6,213 nt of DNA from a bacterium (GCA_023246815.1 JAHFHR010000043.1:1-6213), one strand, 5' to 3'. Counted from the first letter of the stretch, positions 1 through 4,961 are shown. Numbers and translations are program-made. The notes: generated by a model not told the origin, from the sequence alone.

Positions 1-2
1 AA

Positions 3-65
3 AGACCTGATTTTACTGAGCTTAAAGTAACAAAAAAAGACCTAAACGTCAATGAGCACTATTGA
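3..65 (+). CDS. Possible C-terminal tail of an upstream gene (partial)
   Basis: One frame is open from the window edge to a TGA at 63-65 and would encode about 20 residues, ending in ...KKDLNVNEHY. The other two + frames stop early. The mixed charged and hydrophobic composition fits a protein tail, and its stop codon overlaps the -35 box of the ychF promoter, as expected in a compact genome. Twenty codons are too few to identify a family, and an open stretch this short can occur by chance. Confidence 0.3.
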   Translation, partial: RPDFTELKVTKKDLNVNEHY

Positions 66-90
66 AAAATAACCATAGACCTGCTAGACT
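62..90 (+). promoter_or_regulatory. Sigma-70-type promoter of ychF, predicted leaderless
   Basis: A -35 box TTGAAA (62-67) is separated by exactly 17 bp from a -10 box TAGACT (85-90), which is preceded by the extended -10 triplet TGC (82-84). Transcription would start near 97-99, and the ychF ATG is at 99. The predicted mRNA therefore has essentially no 5' leader, which agrees with the lack of a Shine-Dalgarno sequence. Confidence 0.7.
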
Positions 91-98
91 GTGCTGGT

Positions 99-1148
99 AT
101 GAGTTTCTCTATTGGCATCGTCGGCCTGCCCAACGTCGGCAAATCAACTCTGTTTAAAGCACTGACTAAAAAACAGGTTGATGCTTCAAATTATCCTTTC
201 TGCACCATCGACCCAAACGTCGGTGTGGTTGCGGTACCTGATGAACGCCTTAAAGCACTATCAAAAATGTCCAAGTCCGAAAAAACCTTGGGTACTACCA
301 TTGATTTTGTTGATATCGCCGGATTGGTTAAAAATGCTCACAAGGGCGAAGGCTTGGGTAACCAATTTTTAGCAAACATTAGAGAAGTAGATGCCATCGT
401 CCAAGTACTACGTCATTTCAGTGATACTAACGTTGTACATGTTGAAGGTCGCGTTGATCCGGAGTCAGACAAAGAAACTATTAACCTTGAATTAATCTTT
501 GCCGACCTCGCCACAGTTGACAAACGTCTTGATAGAAACAAAAAGGAGCTACATGGCAATAAAAAAGAGGCTCAAGAGCTACAGCCAATTTTGGAAAAAT
601 TAAAAACTGGTCTCGAGACTGGTCAGCTTGCATCGGCAATCATCACTGATCCAAAAGAAAAAGCATTGATCAAAGAGTTGAGTCTACTCACGCTTAAACC
701 AATGATCTACGTGCTGAATGTTGATGAAGACAAAGTAGATCAAGAAACTGACTATCTCACTGTTTCCGCAAAAATTGAAGCGGAGCTGGCTGAACTACCC
801 GACGATGAAGCAAAAGCAATGCTCAAAGAATTGCAGCTTGAATCATCTGGTTTAGACAAACTAATAAAAAAATCCTACGACACCTTAGGACTCATTACCT
901 TTTTAACTACCGGCCCAAAAGAGTCCCGCGCCTGGACGATTTCTAAAGGCGCCACTGCTCCACAAGCTGCTGGTGAGATTCACACTGATTTTGAAAAGAA
1001 ATTCGTCAAAGCTGAAATTATCAATTGGAAAGATTTACTTGATGCTGGCTCTGAAGTCGCGGCCAAAGAAAAAGGCTTGATCCGACTGGAAGGCAAAGAG
1101 TACATCATGCAGGACGGCGATACCGCCCATTTCAAAATTGGCGGGTAA
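99..1148 (+). CDS. ychF: YchF/OLA1-type ribosome-associated P-loop ATPase
   Basis: This is a 349-residue cytoplasmic protein of the Obg-related YchF family. These are translation-factor NTPases that bind ribosomes and prefer ATP to GTP. The G1 P-loop GLPNVGKST is at residues 9-17, the family signature NYPFCTIDPN at 31-40, the G3 motif DIAGL at 72-76 and the YchF-type G4 replacement NVDE at 207-210. SAKIEAEL (223-230) occupies the G5 region. A helical insert runs from about 130 to 200, and a C-terminal TGS domain (about 266-349) ends in DTAHFKIGG. The length is slightly below the 363 residues of the E. coli protein but all domains are present. The ATG at 99 is chosen because the P-loop follows at the family's usual distance and the promoter points to this base. 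It is convergent with the next gene. Confidence 0.97.
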   Translation: MSFSIGIVGLPNVGKSTLFKALTKKQVDASNYPFCTIDPNVGVVAVPDERLKALSKMSKSEKTLGTTIDFVDIAGLVKNAHKGEGLGNQFLANIREVDAIVQVLRHFSDTNVVHVEGRVDPESDKETINLELIFADLATVDKRLDRNKKELHGNKKEAQELQPILEKLKTGLETGQLASAIITDPKEKALIKELSLLTLKPMIYVLNVDEDKVDQETDYLTVSAKIEAELAELPDDEAKAMLKELQLESSGLDKLIKKSYDTLGLITFLTTGPKESRAWTISKGATAPQAAGEIHTDFEKKFVKAEIINWKDLLDAGSEVAAKEKGLIRLEGKEYIMQDGDTAHFKIGG

Positions 1149-1154
1149 TCATAA

Positions 1155-1256
1155 CCCCTCACCCGGCCTGCGGCCACCCTCTCCCCCTTAAAGGGGGAGA
1201 GGGAAAACTCGAGCGAGCCTGCCGCTAGGCGGGTGAAGCGAGAGTTGGGTGAGGGG
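1155..1256. repeat. Nested palindromic intergenic repeat (REP/MITE-like)
   Basis: The 114-bp gap between two convergent genes is almost filled by nested inverted repeats. The outer arms are CCCCTCACCC (1155-1164) and GGGTGAGGGG (1247-1256). Inside lie GGCC/GGCC (1165-1168, 1172-1175) and a long palindrome CCCTCTCCCCC (1177-1187) with GGGGGAGAGGG (1193-1203) around TTAAA. A further GC-rich block is at 1219-1233, with AACTC/GAGTT arms at 1206-1210 and 1242-1246. A G8 run ends the gap (1253-1260). Elements of the form CCCTCACCC...CCCTCTCCCC...GGGGAGAGGG...GGGTGAGGG are widespread intergenic repeats in many bacteria, and spurious translations of them give strings such as SPFKGERVAAGRVRG, which is seen here on the - strand. 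It may also act as a transcript end for both genes, but it has no clear T tract. Confidence 0.85.
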
Positions 1257-1262
1257 GGGGGA

Positions 1263-2372
1263 TTAGGAAAACCTAAACACCTCAATATCCCGAAATACCT
1301 TTTGTCCGGTCCGGCCGTACAATAACGGAGTTTCATTGACTTGGGTAAATCCAAGTTTTTTGATTGCTTCATCAAGCTGAGGTGCCAACACCACGCTACC
1401 AACTTTAAAGCTGGGAAAAATAAAAACAACAGTTCCGCCTGGTCTCAACACACGAGTAAACTCCGTAAAGGCCGTTTGGTAGAGGACCGTTAATTCGTCA
1501 ACGGTGGCTGCCAACGTTTTCCGATCAGGCAACTCACGCAGTGGCGGTCCCAGATACGGCTCAGTGACAATCACATCAATGCTGGCTGAACCTAATTGAG
1601 CACTGAGCGTGCTCACATCAGACTGAAAAACTTTGTAGGTAGTGGCAACGCGTGATTTGTCATTCGCCAAAAGCCACTCTAAATTTTTATTGGTATCATC
1701 AACTGCTTTTTGTGATTTATCCGTACCAATAACGCTGGTAAATCCGAGGAGTAACGCTTCCTGTAAGACCGTGCCCGAACCACAAAAAGGATCAAGTAAC
1801 GTCTGCGATATATCAGCACCGGACAAGTTAATCATCATTTTTGCCAATTTTGGCGGCAGGCTGCCGGACTTCATATCGCGTTCTGGACGACCATAATCCC
1901 GCGTTGAATACTTTTCAAAATCCTGCACCGCAGAAGTCCTGGCTAAGTACTTATTTTCTAAAACCAAAAATTCATGTACTTTGTTTTTAGTCACAATGAC
2001 TGATGAGAGTGCTTTATCTCGACCAGTGACTAAACGAATACTAAGGCCTAATTTTTTGAGCTCACCTTTAACTTCCATACCAAGCGTATCTGGCTGACAG
2101 TGGTAGTAGCTCACCCCGAATTTTAGTTTCCCTGAAATCTCCACTTTTTTTAGTTCGCTCACGATGGTTTCTTTGGTAATCCCACCCTCCAACACTTCAG
2201 CAATTTTAATAGTACCCCCAAGGCGACTCTGCATCACCTGAGGCTTAAACGGAGCTGTCTCTAAAATCAAAAAGGCATCAGTCTGGCTGACCACTGACGC
2301 TTGGGGAAGCACCGCTTTAATTTCAGCGGCTGAGAGTTTTGGATGTGCCCCCAGGACAAAGGCGTACTGCAT
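1263..2372 (-). CDS. Trm11/TrmG10-like THUMP-class SAM methyltransferase (putative tRNA guanosine N2-methylase)
   Basis: This 369-residue protein has a Rossmann methyltransferase domain of the UPF0020/Trm11 type. The N-terminal half (1-150) resembles the NFLD-plus-THUMP RNA-binding region of archaeal TrmG10 and eukaryotic Trm11. The linker YSTRDYGRPERDMKSGSL (155-172) is typical of the family. SAM-binding motif I is DPFCGSGT (194-201), followed by GTD (216-218) and an acidic SDV (251-253). Motif IV, normally D/N-P-P-Y, reads TEPY (270-273). Known relatives methylate the exocyclic N2 of guanosine-10 in tRNA; annotation as a DNA methylase is possible by superfamily similarity but less likely. 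The ATG at 2372 is preferred. The frame extends to a TTG at 2402, but a -10 box lies at 2379-2384 and would put the transcription start on the ATG itself. The gene is divergent from the rpsF operon. Confidence 0.85.
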   Translation of the reverse strand: MQYAFVLGAHPKLSAAEIKAVLPQASVVSQTDAFLILETAPFKPQVMQSRLGGTIKIAEVLEGGITKETIVSELKKVEISGKLKFGVSYYHCQPDTLGMEVKGELKKLGLSIRLVTGRDKALSSVIVTKNKVHEFLVLENKYLARTSAVQDFEKYSTRDYGRPERDMKSGSLPPKLAKMMINLSGADISQTLLDPFCGSGTVLQEALLLGFTSVIGTDKSQKAVDDTNKNLEWLLANDKSRVATTYKVFQSDVSTLSAQLGSASIDVIVTEPYLGPPLRELPDRKTLAATVDELTVLYQTAFTEFTRVLRPGGTVVFIFPSFKVGSVVLAPQLDEAIKKLGFTQVNETPLLYGRTGQKVFRDIEVFRFS

Positions 2373-2378
2373 GCTGGT

Positions 2379-2387
2379 AGTATACCA
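2379..2387 (-). promoter_or_regulatory. Extended -10 promoter of the methyltransferase gene, predicted leaderless
   Basis: Read on the - strand, the sequence is TGG followed by TATACT, a good -10 hexamer with the extended -10 TG motif. The last hexamer base is 2379, so +1 is expected at about 2372, which is the A of the ATG. The -35 position (2402-2407, TTCGTT) is poor, so recognition would rest on the extended -10. Confidence 0.6.
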
Positions 2388-2391
2388 CCCC

Positions 2392-2420
2392 TTGACGCCC
2401 AAACGAAGCCATGCTACACT
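2392..2420 (+). promoter_or_regulatory. Strong promoter of the rpsF-ssb-rpsR-efp operon
   Basis: A -35 box TTGACG (2392-2397), a 17-bp spacer and a -10 box TACACT (2415-2420) with the extended triplet TGC (2412-2414) form a near-consensus housekeeping promoter. The predicted start is near 2427, giving a leader of about 190 nt before rpsF. The -35 box lies inside the spacer region of the divergent methyltransferase promoter, so polymerase is unlikely to occupy both at once. Confidence 0.72.
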
Positions 2421-2452
2421 CCTGGCAGTTAACTATCTAACCTTTCCCCGGC

Positions 2453-2492
2453 CCCGCCTAGCGGCGGCTTACCTTACACCACAGGTGTAAGG
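2453..2492. repeat. Palindromic repeat pair inside the rpsF leader
   Basis: The segment holds two adjacent palindromes, CCGCC-TAGC-GGCGG and CCTTACACC-ACA-GGTGTAAGG. The 13-mer CCCGCCTAGCGGC at 2453-2465 is the exact reverse complement of 1221-1233 in the ychF-side intergenic repeat. A related form, CGCCCTAGCGG, recurs at 3649-3659 between ssb and rpsR. This suggests a genome-wide family of small palindromes rather than a leader-specific structure, although once transcribed it will fold. Confidence 0.55.
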
Positions 2493-2590
2493 AAAGGCAC
2501 GATTAGCTTACTAACTTTGTAACTTGTAGTTTTTTGGGATAGTCCTCAAAAGCTAAAAAGTTGAGAAGTTACGAGTTAATCAACATGGCG

Positions 2591-2612
2591 CCCGGGAATA
2601 CCGGGATTTTTT
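2591..2612 (+). promoter_or_regulatory. rRNA-mimic hairpin with U tract just before rpsF (S6:S18 site and/or attenuator)
   Basis: CCCGG (2591-2595) pairs with CCGGG (2601-2605) around the loop GAATA. The stem is followed by A and six T residues (2607-2612) and then, six bases later, by the rpsF ATG. The shape is that of a short intrinsic terminator. The ten bases GGAATACCGG (2595-2604) are identical to the highly conserved 16S rRNA segment near E. coli positions 713-722, part of the region where S6 and S18 bind. Known S6:S18 mRNA motifs also rely on a CCG trinucleotide. The most economical reading is that surplus S6:S18 binds here and shuts down rpsF, by blocking initiation or by stabilising termination. 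Confidence 0.6.
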
Positions 2613-2618
2613 GTACCT

Positions 2619-3116
2619 ATGACACAACACTATGAGCTGCTCTACTTGGTAGCGGCAACGATGACCGAGGAAGAAGTACATAAAGTCAGGGAACAAGTGA
2701 AGCGCATACTGACGAAGTACGAGAGTAAAATCACGCTCGAAGAAAGTCAGGGAAAAAAGCGTCTCGCCTACCCCGTGGATAAAAACCATCAGGGATACTA
2801 TGAGCTACTTGAGTTTGATCTTGAGAGCGCAAAACTAGTTGAACTTGAACGTGAACTACGTTTAAGCAACGAGTTGCTCCGGCACATTGTGGTTAAAAAA
2901 ACTCCCAAGACTGCCGGGAAAGGCTTACTAAAAGTAACCCGTGTCAGTGCCAAACCGGACTTGGACCTGGCGAACCAGACACCGATGACCCCTAAAATAG
3001 CATCGAAGCCACAGCCAACAGCGGTTGAGAAAAAAGATGATAGCAGTAAACCAAGACTCAAGCTTGAAGATCTTGACGAAAAACTTGATGAAATCCTTGA
3101 GGGTGATATCATGTAG
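2619..3116 (+). CDS. rpsF: 30S ribosomal protein bS6 with C-terminal extension
   Basis: This is a primary 30S platform protein that pairs with bS18 on the 16S central domain. Residues 1-95 form the ferredoxin-like bS6 fold: HYELLYLV at the first strand, EESQGKKRLAYPV about 42-54, GYYELLEFD about 59-67, and a helix ending in LSNELLRHIVVKK about 82-94. Residues 95-165 are an extra tail, first Thr/Pro/Lys-rich and then ending in a predicted short helix KLEDLDEKLDEIL. Similar tails occur in other CPR S6 proteins as far as I recall. E. coli bS6 is 135 residues, so 165 is long. The ATG at 2619 gives the canonical N-terminus. There is no Shine-Dalgarno sequence; the preceding bases are the U tract and TTGTACCT. 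It is the first gene of the operon. Confidence 0.95.
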   Translation: MTQHYELLYLVAATMTEEEVHKVREQVKRILTKYESKITLEESQGKKRLAYPVDKNHQGYYELLEFDLESAKLVELERELRLSNELLRHIVVKKTPKTAGKGLLKVTRVSAKPDLDLANQTPMTPKIASKPQPTAVEKKDDSSKPRLKLEDLDEKLDEILEGDIM

Positions 3117-3164
3117 AAGCACGCTCAACGCAATGTAGCGCGTTAATTCATAACGCTCATAACT

Positions 3165-3599
3165 ATGAACCTCAATAAAGCAATGATCATCGGGAACCTT
3201 ACCCGAGATCCAGAAGCAAAAACTACCCCATCAGGCCAAGCCGTTACTACCTTTGGCGTGGCTACCAATTTGGTCTGGACCGACCAAAGTGGTGAGAAGC
3301 AAAAAAGAGTTGAATTCCATAATATTGTTGCCTGGCGTAAACTGGCTGAGATCTGTGCTCAGTACCTACACAAAGGCAGTAAAGTATACATTGAAGGCCG
3401 ATTACAAACCCACGACTGGGAAGGTCAAGATGGCGTCAAACGCTACCGCACTGAAATCATTGCCGAAAACATGATTATGCTTGATTCAAAAGGCAGTGGC
3501 AATGGCAGTAACAATGATACCCCGCCTCCATCAGATGATGCACCGCGAGGCTCAGTGAGCAGTGGAGATGAAATTCAAGTTGAAGATATTCCCTTTTAA
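3165..3599 (+). CDS. ssb: Single-stranded DNA-binding protein
   Basis: This 144-residue protein coats single-stranded DNA during replication, recombination and repair. Residues 1-110 form the bacterial SSB OB-fold: NKAMIIGNLTRDPE at the start, VTTFGVATN in strand 2, FHNIVAWRKLAEICAQYLHKGSKVYIEGRL across the central strands and helix, and TEIIAENMIML at the end. A Gly/Ser/Asn/Pro-rich linker (about 112-134) leads to the acidic tip VEDIPF, the conserved peptide that recruits partner proteins. Its length is usual for a short bacterial SSB. It sits 48 bp after rpsF in the classic rpsF-ssb-rpsR order. There is no Shine-Dalgarno sequence before the ATG (context CATAACTATG). It functions with RecA, encoded at the right end of the window. 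Confidence 0.97.
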   Translation: MNLNKAMIIGNLTRDPEAKTTPSGQAVTTFGVATNLVWTDQSGEKQKRVEFHNIVAWRKLAEICAQYLHKGSKVYIEGRLQTHDWEGQDGVKRYRTEIIAENMIMLDSKGSGNGSNNDTPPPSDDAPRGSVSSGDEIQVEDIPF

Positions 3600-3616
3600 G
3601 TTATCACGATAAAAAA

Positions 3617-3661
3617 GTCGCTAGGGTGGGCGCGGGAATGCTCGCGTACGCCCTAGCGGAC
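3617..3661 (+). promoter_or_regulatory. Long intercistronic hairpin between ssb and rpsR
   Basis: CGCTAGGG (3619-3626) pairs with CCCTAGCG (3651-3658). The helix continues inward through TG/CG, one G-A mismatch and a G-T wobble to CGCG/CGCG (3631-3634, 3643-3646), closing a four-base loop AATG with GG/CT below it. GT/AC can extend the base across a one-base bulge. No T tract follows, so it does not look like an intrinsic terminator. It could protect or process the mRNA, pause polymerase, or tune rpsR translation, since its base ends 15 nt before the ATG. It also resembles the CCTAGCGG palindromes elsewhere in the window. Confidence 0.6.
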
Positions 3662-3675
3662 TACGTACTCATACT

Positions 3676-3918
3676 ATGATGAACAAGCAACGCAACAGTA
3701 ATGACATTCTCACCAAACCAAAAGTGTGTTATTTTTGTCTCAATAATGTGCAGATTATCGATTACAAAGATACGCAACTTTTGCGAAAATTTCTCTCATC
3801 GTATTCAAAAATTGTCCCCCGCAAACGAAGCGCGGTGTGCTCAGCTCATCAGCGCGAATTGGCAAACGCCATTAAACGAGCACGCGTGATGGCACTGTTA
3901 CCGTTTACCACCAAATAA
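3676..3918 (+). CDS. rpsR: 30S ribosomal protein bS18, zinc-binding (C+) type
   Basis: This 80-residue protein binds the 30S platform as a dimer with bS6. The S18 signature is complete: KVCYFC (16-21), IDYKDTQLLRKFLS (28-41), KIVPRKRS (45-52), CSAHQRELANAIKRARVMALLPF (55-77). Cys18 and Cys21 together with Cys55 and His58 form a Cx2C...Cx2H set, the putative zinc ligands of the C+ form of S18; many bacteria have lost these. Two adjacent ATG codons (3676 and 3679) are possible starts, and neither has a Shine-Dalgarno sequence. It lies third in the operon. In many bacteria rplI (bL9) follows here, but this window shows efp instead. Confidence 0.96.
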   Translation: MMNKQRNSNDILTKPKVCYFCLNNVQIIDYKDTQLLRKFLSSYSKIVPRKRSAVCSAHQRELANAIKRARVMALLPFTTK

Positions 3919-3934
3919 TAGTTATCCAAATACC

Positions 3935-4519
3935 ATGACCGTTCTTGGCAGTCTTAACGATATCAAGCAAGGATTAACCATCGTCTACAATGGTGAGCCG
4001 TATCGCGTGATGCTGGCAAAGTTTGTCCGCATGCAGCAGCGTAAACCGGTAATGCAAACAAAACTAAAAAATTTATTTACCGGCAAAGTAGTGGAATACA
4101 GTTTTAAACCTGGCGAACGAGTAGAAACCGGTGATGTGGGCCGTAAAAAAATCAGTTTCTTGTATGCTGCAGGTGATGAATATGTTTTCATGGACGGGGA
4201 AACGTATGAACAACTTTCTTTCACTAAAGAAAAACTGGGTGACGTTGTAAATTTTCTTAAAGAAGGTTCTGAAGCAAATCTTATTTTATTTAATGACGAG
4301 GCAATCAACGTTGAACTACCGGTTAAAATGATATTTGAAGTTACTCAAGCAGCCGAAGGCGCCAAAGGGGATTCAGCGCAAGGCCGAGTTACCAAGACTG
4401 CCACCATTGAAACCGGACACACGGTACAGGTGCCACTCTTTATTAAAGAAGGTGAAACGATTATCGTTAATACTGAAAGTGGCGAGTACGTTGAACGAGC
4501 GGAGAAACAACAGAAGTAG
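3935..4519 (+). CDS. efp: Elongation factor P
   Basis: EF-P enters the ribosomal E site and relieves stalling at consecutive prolines. The 194-residue sequence shows all three domains. Domain I (1-66) is a KOW-like barrel with NDIKQGLTIVYNGEPYRV. Domain II (about 67-128) contains FLYAAGDEYVFMDGETYEQL. The C-terminal OB domain (about 130-194) contains GRVTKTATIETGHTVQVPLFIKEGETIIVNTESGEYVERA. The loop reaching the peptidyl-transferase centre reads MQQRKPV (33-39). In an ungapped alignment Gln35 sits where E. coli has the modified Lys34, with Arg36 and Lys37 beside it. The protein ends EKQQK beyond the usual ERA terminus, and its TAG stop lies inside the left inverted repeat of the next unit. 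It starts 16 nt after rpsR, so co-transcription is likely. No Shine-Dalgarno sequence is visible. Confidence 0.96.
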   Translation: MTVLGSLNDIKQGLTIVYNGEPYRVMLAKFVRMQQRKPVMQTKLKNLFTGKVVEYSFKPGERVETGDVGRKKISFLYAAGDEYVFMDGETYEQLSFTKEKLGDVVNFLKEGSEANLILFNDEAINVELPVKMIFEVTQAAEGAKGDSAQGRVTKTATIETGHTVQVPLFIKEGETIIVNTESGEYVERAEKQQK

Positions 4520-4550
4520 AGCTTGTAGAGTGAAGTAAGTAAATTAGAGC
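4514..4550. repeat. Left cluster of 9-nt repeats (inverted partner of 4962-4997)
   Basis: Four units with a NNGTAGAGY-like core follow each other: AAGTAGAGC (4514-4522), TTGTAGAGT (4523-4531), GAAGTAAGT (4532-4540) and, after one extra base, AATTAGAGC (4542-4550). Bases 4516-4531 match the reverse complement of 4962-4977 at 15 of 16 positions. The efp stop codon (4517-4519) is inside the first unit. Confidence 0.7.
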
Positions 4551-4587
4551 TTATAAAAAATCAACAAAGCGCCACTACTATACTACT

Positions 4588-4959
4588 ATGGCGCAGATCA
4601 AAACATTTAAGGATCTTAAAGTTTGGCAAAAAGCCCACCAACTAGTCTTGCTCATCTACAATACTACGCAACTACTCCCTTCGACAGAAAAATTTGGATT
4701 AGTTTCTCAAATAAGAAGAGCTGCTGTATCCGTCGCCTCTAATATTGTCGAGGGTTTTAGAAGAAAATCGGTTAAAGACAGTCTACATTTTTACAATATT
4801 GCTGACGGATCTCTAGAAGAATTAAAATATCAATTACTGCTGATTAGAGACTTAAACTTTATTACTAATGAAGAGTATGGCGAGGCGTTTGGTTTAGCTG
4901 AAGAAGTAAGTAAGATGTTGTATTTTTGGAGGAAGTCGCAACAAAACAACACTACATAA
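4588..4959 (+). CDS. Four-helix-bundle protein of the S23/23S rRNA IVP family
   Basis: This 123-residue protein belongs to the family first seen encoded in intervening sequences of 23S rRNA and related to the Avd accessory protein of diversity-generating retroelements. Its signatures are FKDLKVWQKAHQLVLLIY (7-24), LPSTEKFGLVSQIRRAAVSVASNIVEG (30-56), and helices 3 and 4 with YNIADGSLEELKYQLLLIRDL (69-89) and YGEAFGLAEEVSKMLYFWRK (97-116). Basic residues Arg43, Arg44, Arg58, Arg59 and Lys60 give a positive surface. The molecular role of standalone members is not established; nucleic-acid binding is inferred. The length is typical. A -10-like TATACT (4579-4584) lies just before the ATG, but without a -35 box and three bases too close for a normal start. 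Inverted 9-nt repeat clusters flank the gene. Confidence 0.93.
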   Translation: MAQIKTFKDLKVWQKAHQLVLLIYNTTQLLPSTEKFGLVSQIRRAAVSVASNIVEGFRRKSVKDSLHFYNIADGSLEELKYQLLLIRDLNFITNEEYGEAFGLAEEVSKMLYFWRKSQQNNTT

Positions 4960-4961
4960 CT

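Larger units (their letters stand above)
2427..2618 (+). promoter_or_regulatory. Structured 5' leader of rpsF, probable S6:S18 autoregulatory region
   Basis: This 192-nt untranslated stretch is full of pairing potential. A GC hairpin CCGCC/GGCGG (2454-2458, 2463-2467) precedes a perfect 9-bp hairpin CCTTACACC/GGTGTAAGG (2472-2480, 2484-2492). CCTTT (2441-2445) can pair with AAAGG (2493-2497), making a three-way junction. Downstream, GTAACTT (2519-2525) pairs with AAGTTAC (2566-2572). That helix extends with one bulge to AAC/GTT (2513-2515, 2575-2577) and encloses a second hairpin (about 2528-2554). An alternative helix, AAAAAGTTGA (2555-2564) with TCAAC (2580-2584) and the T tract (2607-2612), competes with it. 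The leader ends in the hairpin described separately. Bacterial rpsF leaders are known to bind the S6:S18 dimer; the assignment here is inferred. Confidence 0.6.

Noticed and set aside
1253..1260. Run of eight G residues as a phase-variation tract
   Set aside because: It lies between two convergent genes, outside any coding frame or promoter, so slippage would have no evident effect.
980..1429. Open - strand frame of about 150 codons across the ychF end and the intergenic repeat
   Set aside because: It overlaps two well-supported genes, and its middle is the typical spurious translation of the palindromic repeat.
2373..2402. Ten-residue N-terminal extension of the methyltransferase from a TTG
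   Set aside because: It starts with TTG, has no ribosome binding site and would cross the TATACT box. The ATG at 2372 is the first ATG and matches the predicted transcription start.
2585..2635. Possible 16-codon leader peptide (ATG at 2585) overlapping the start of rpsF
   Set aside because: It runs through the hairpin and T tract and shows no run of regulatory codons. The rRNA-like hairpin explains the sequence better.
4579..4584. TATACT as the promoter of the four-helix gene
   Set aside because: There is no -35 box or extended TG, and the expected start would fall inside or past the ATG, so it is only mentioned as a possibility in the gene entry.
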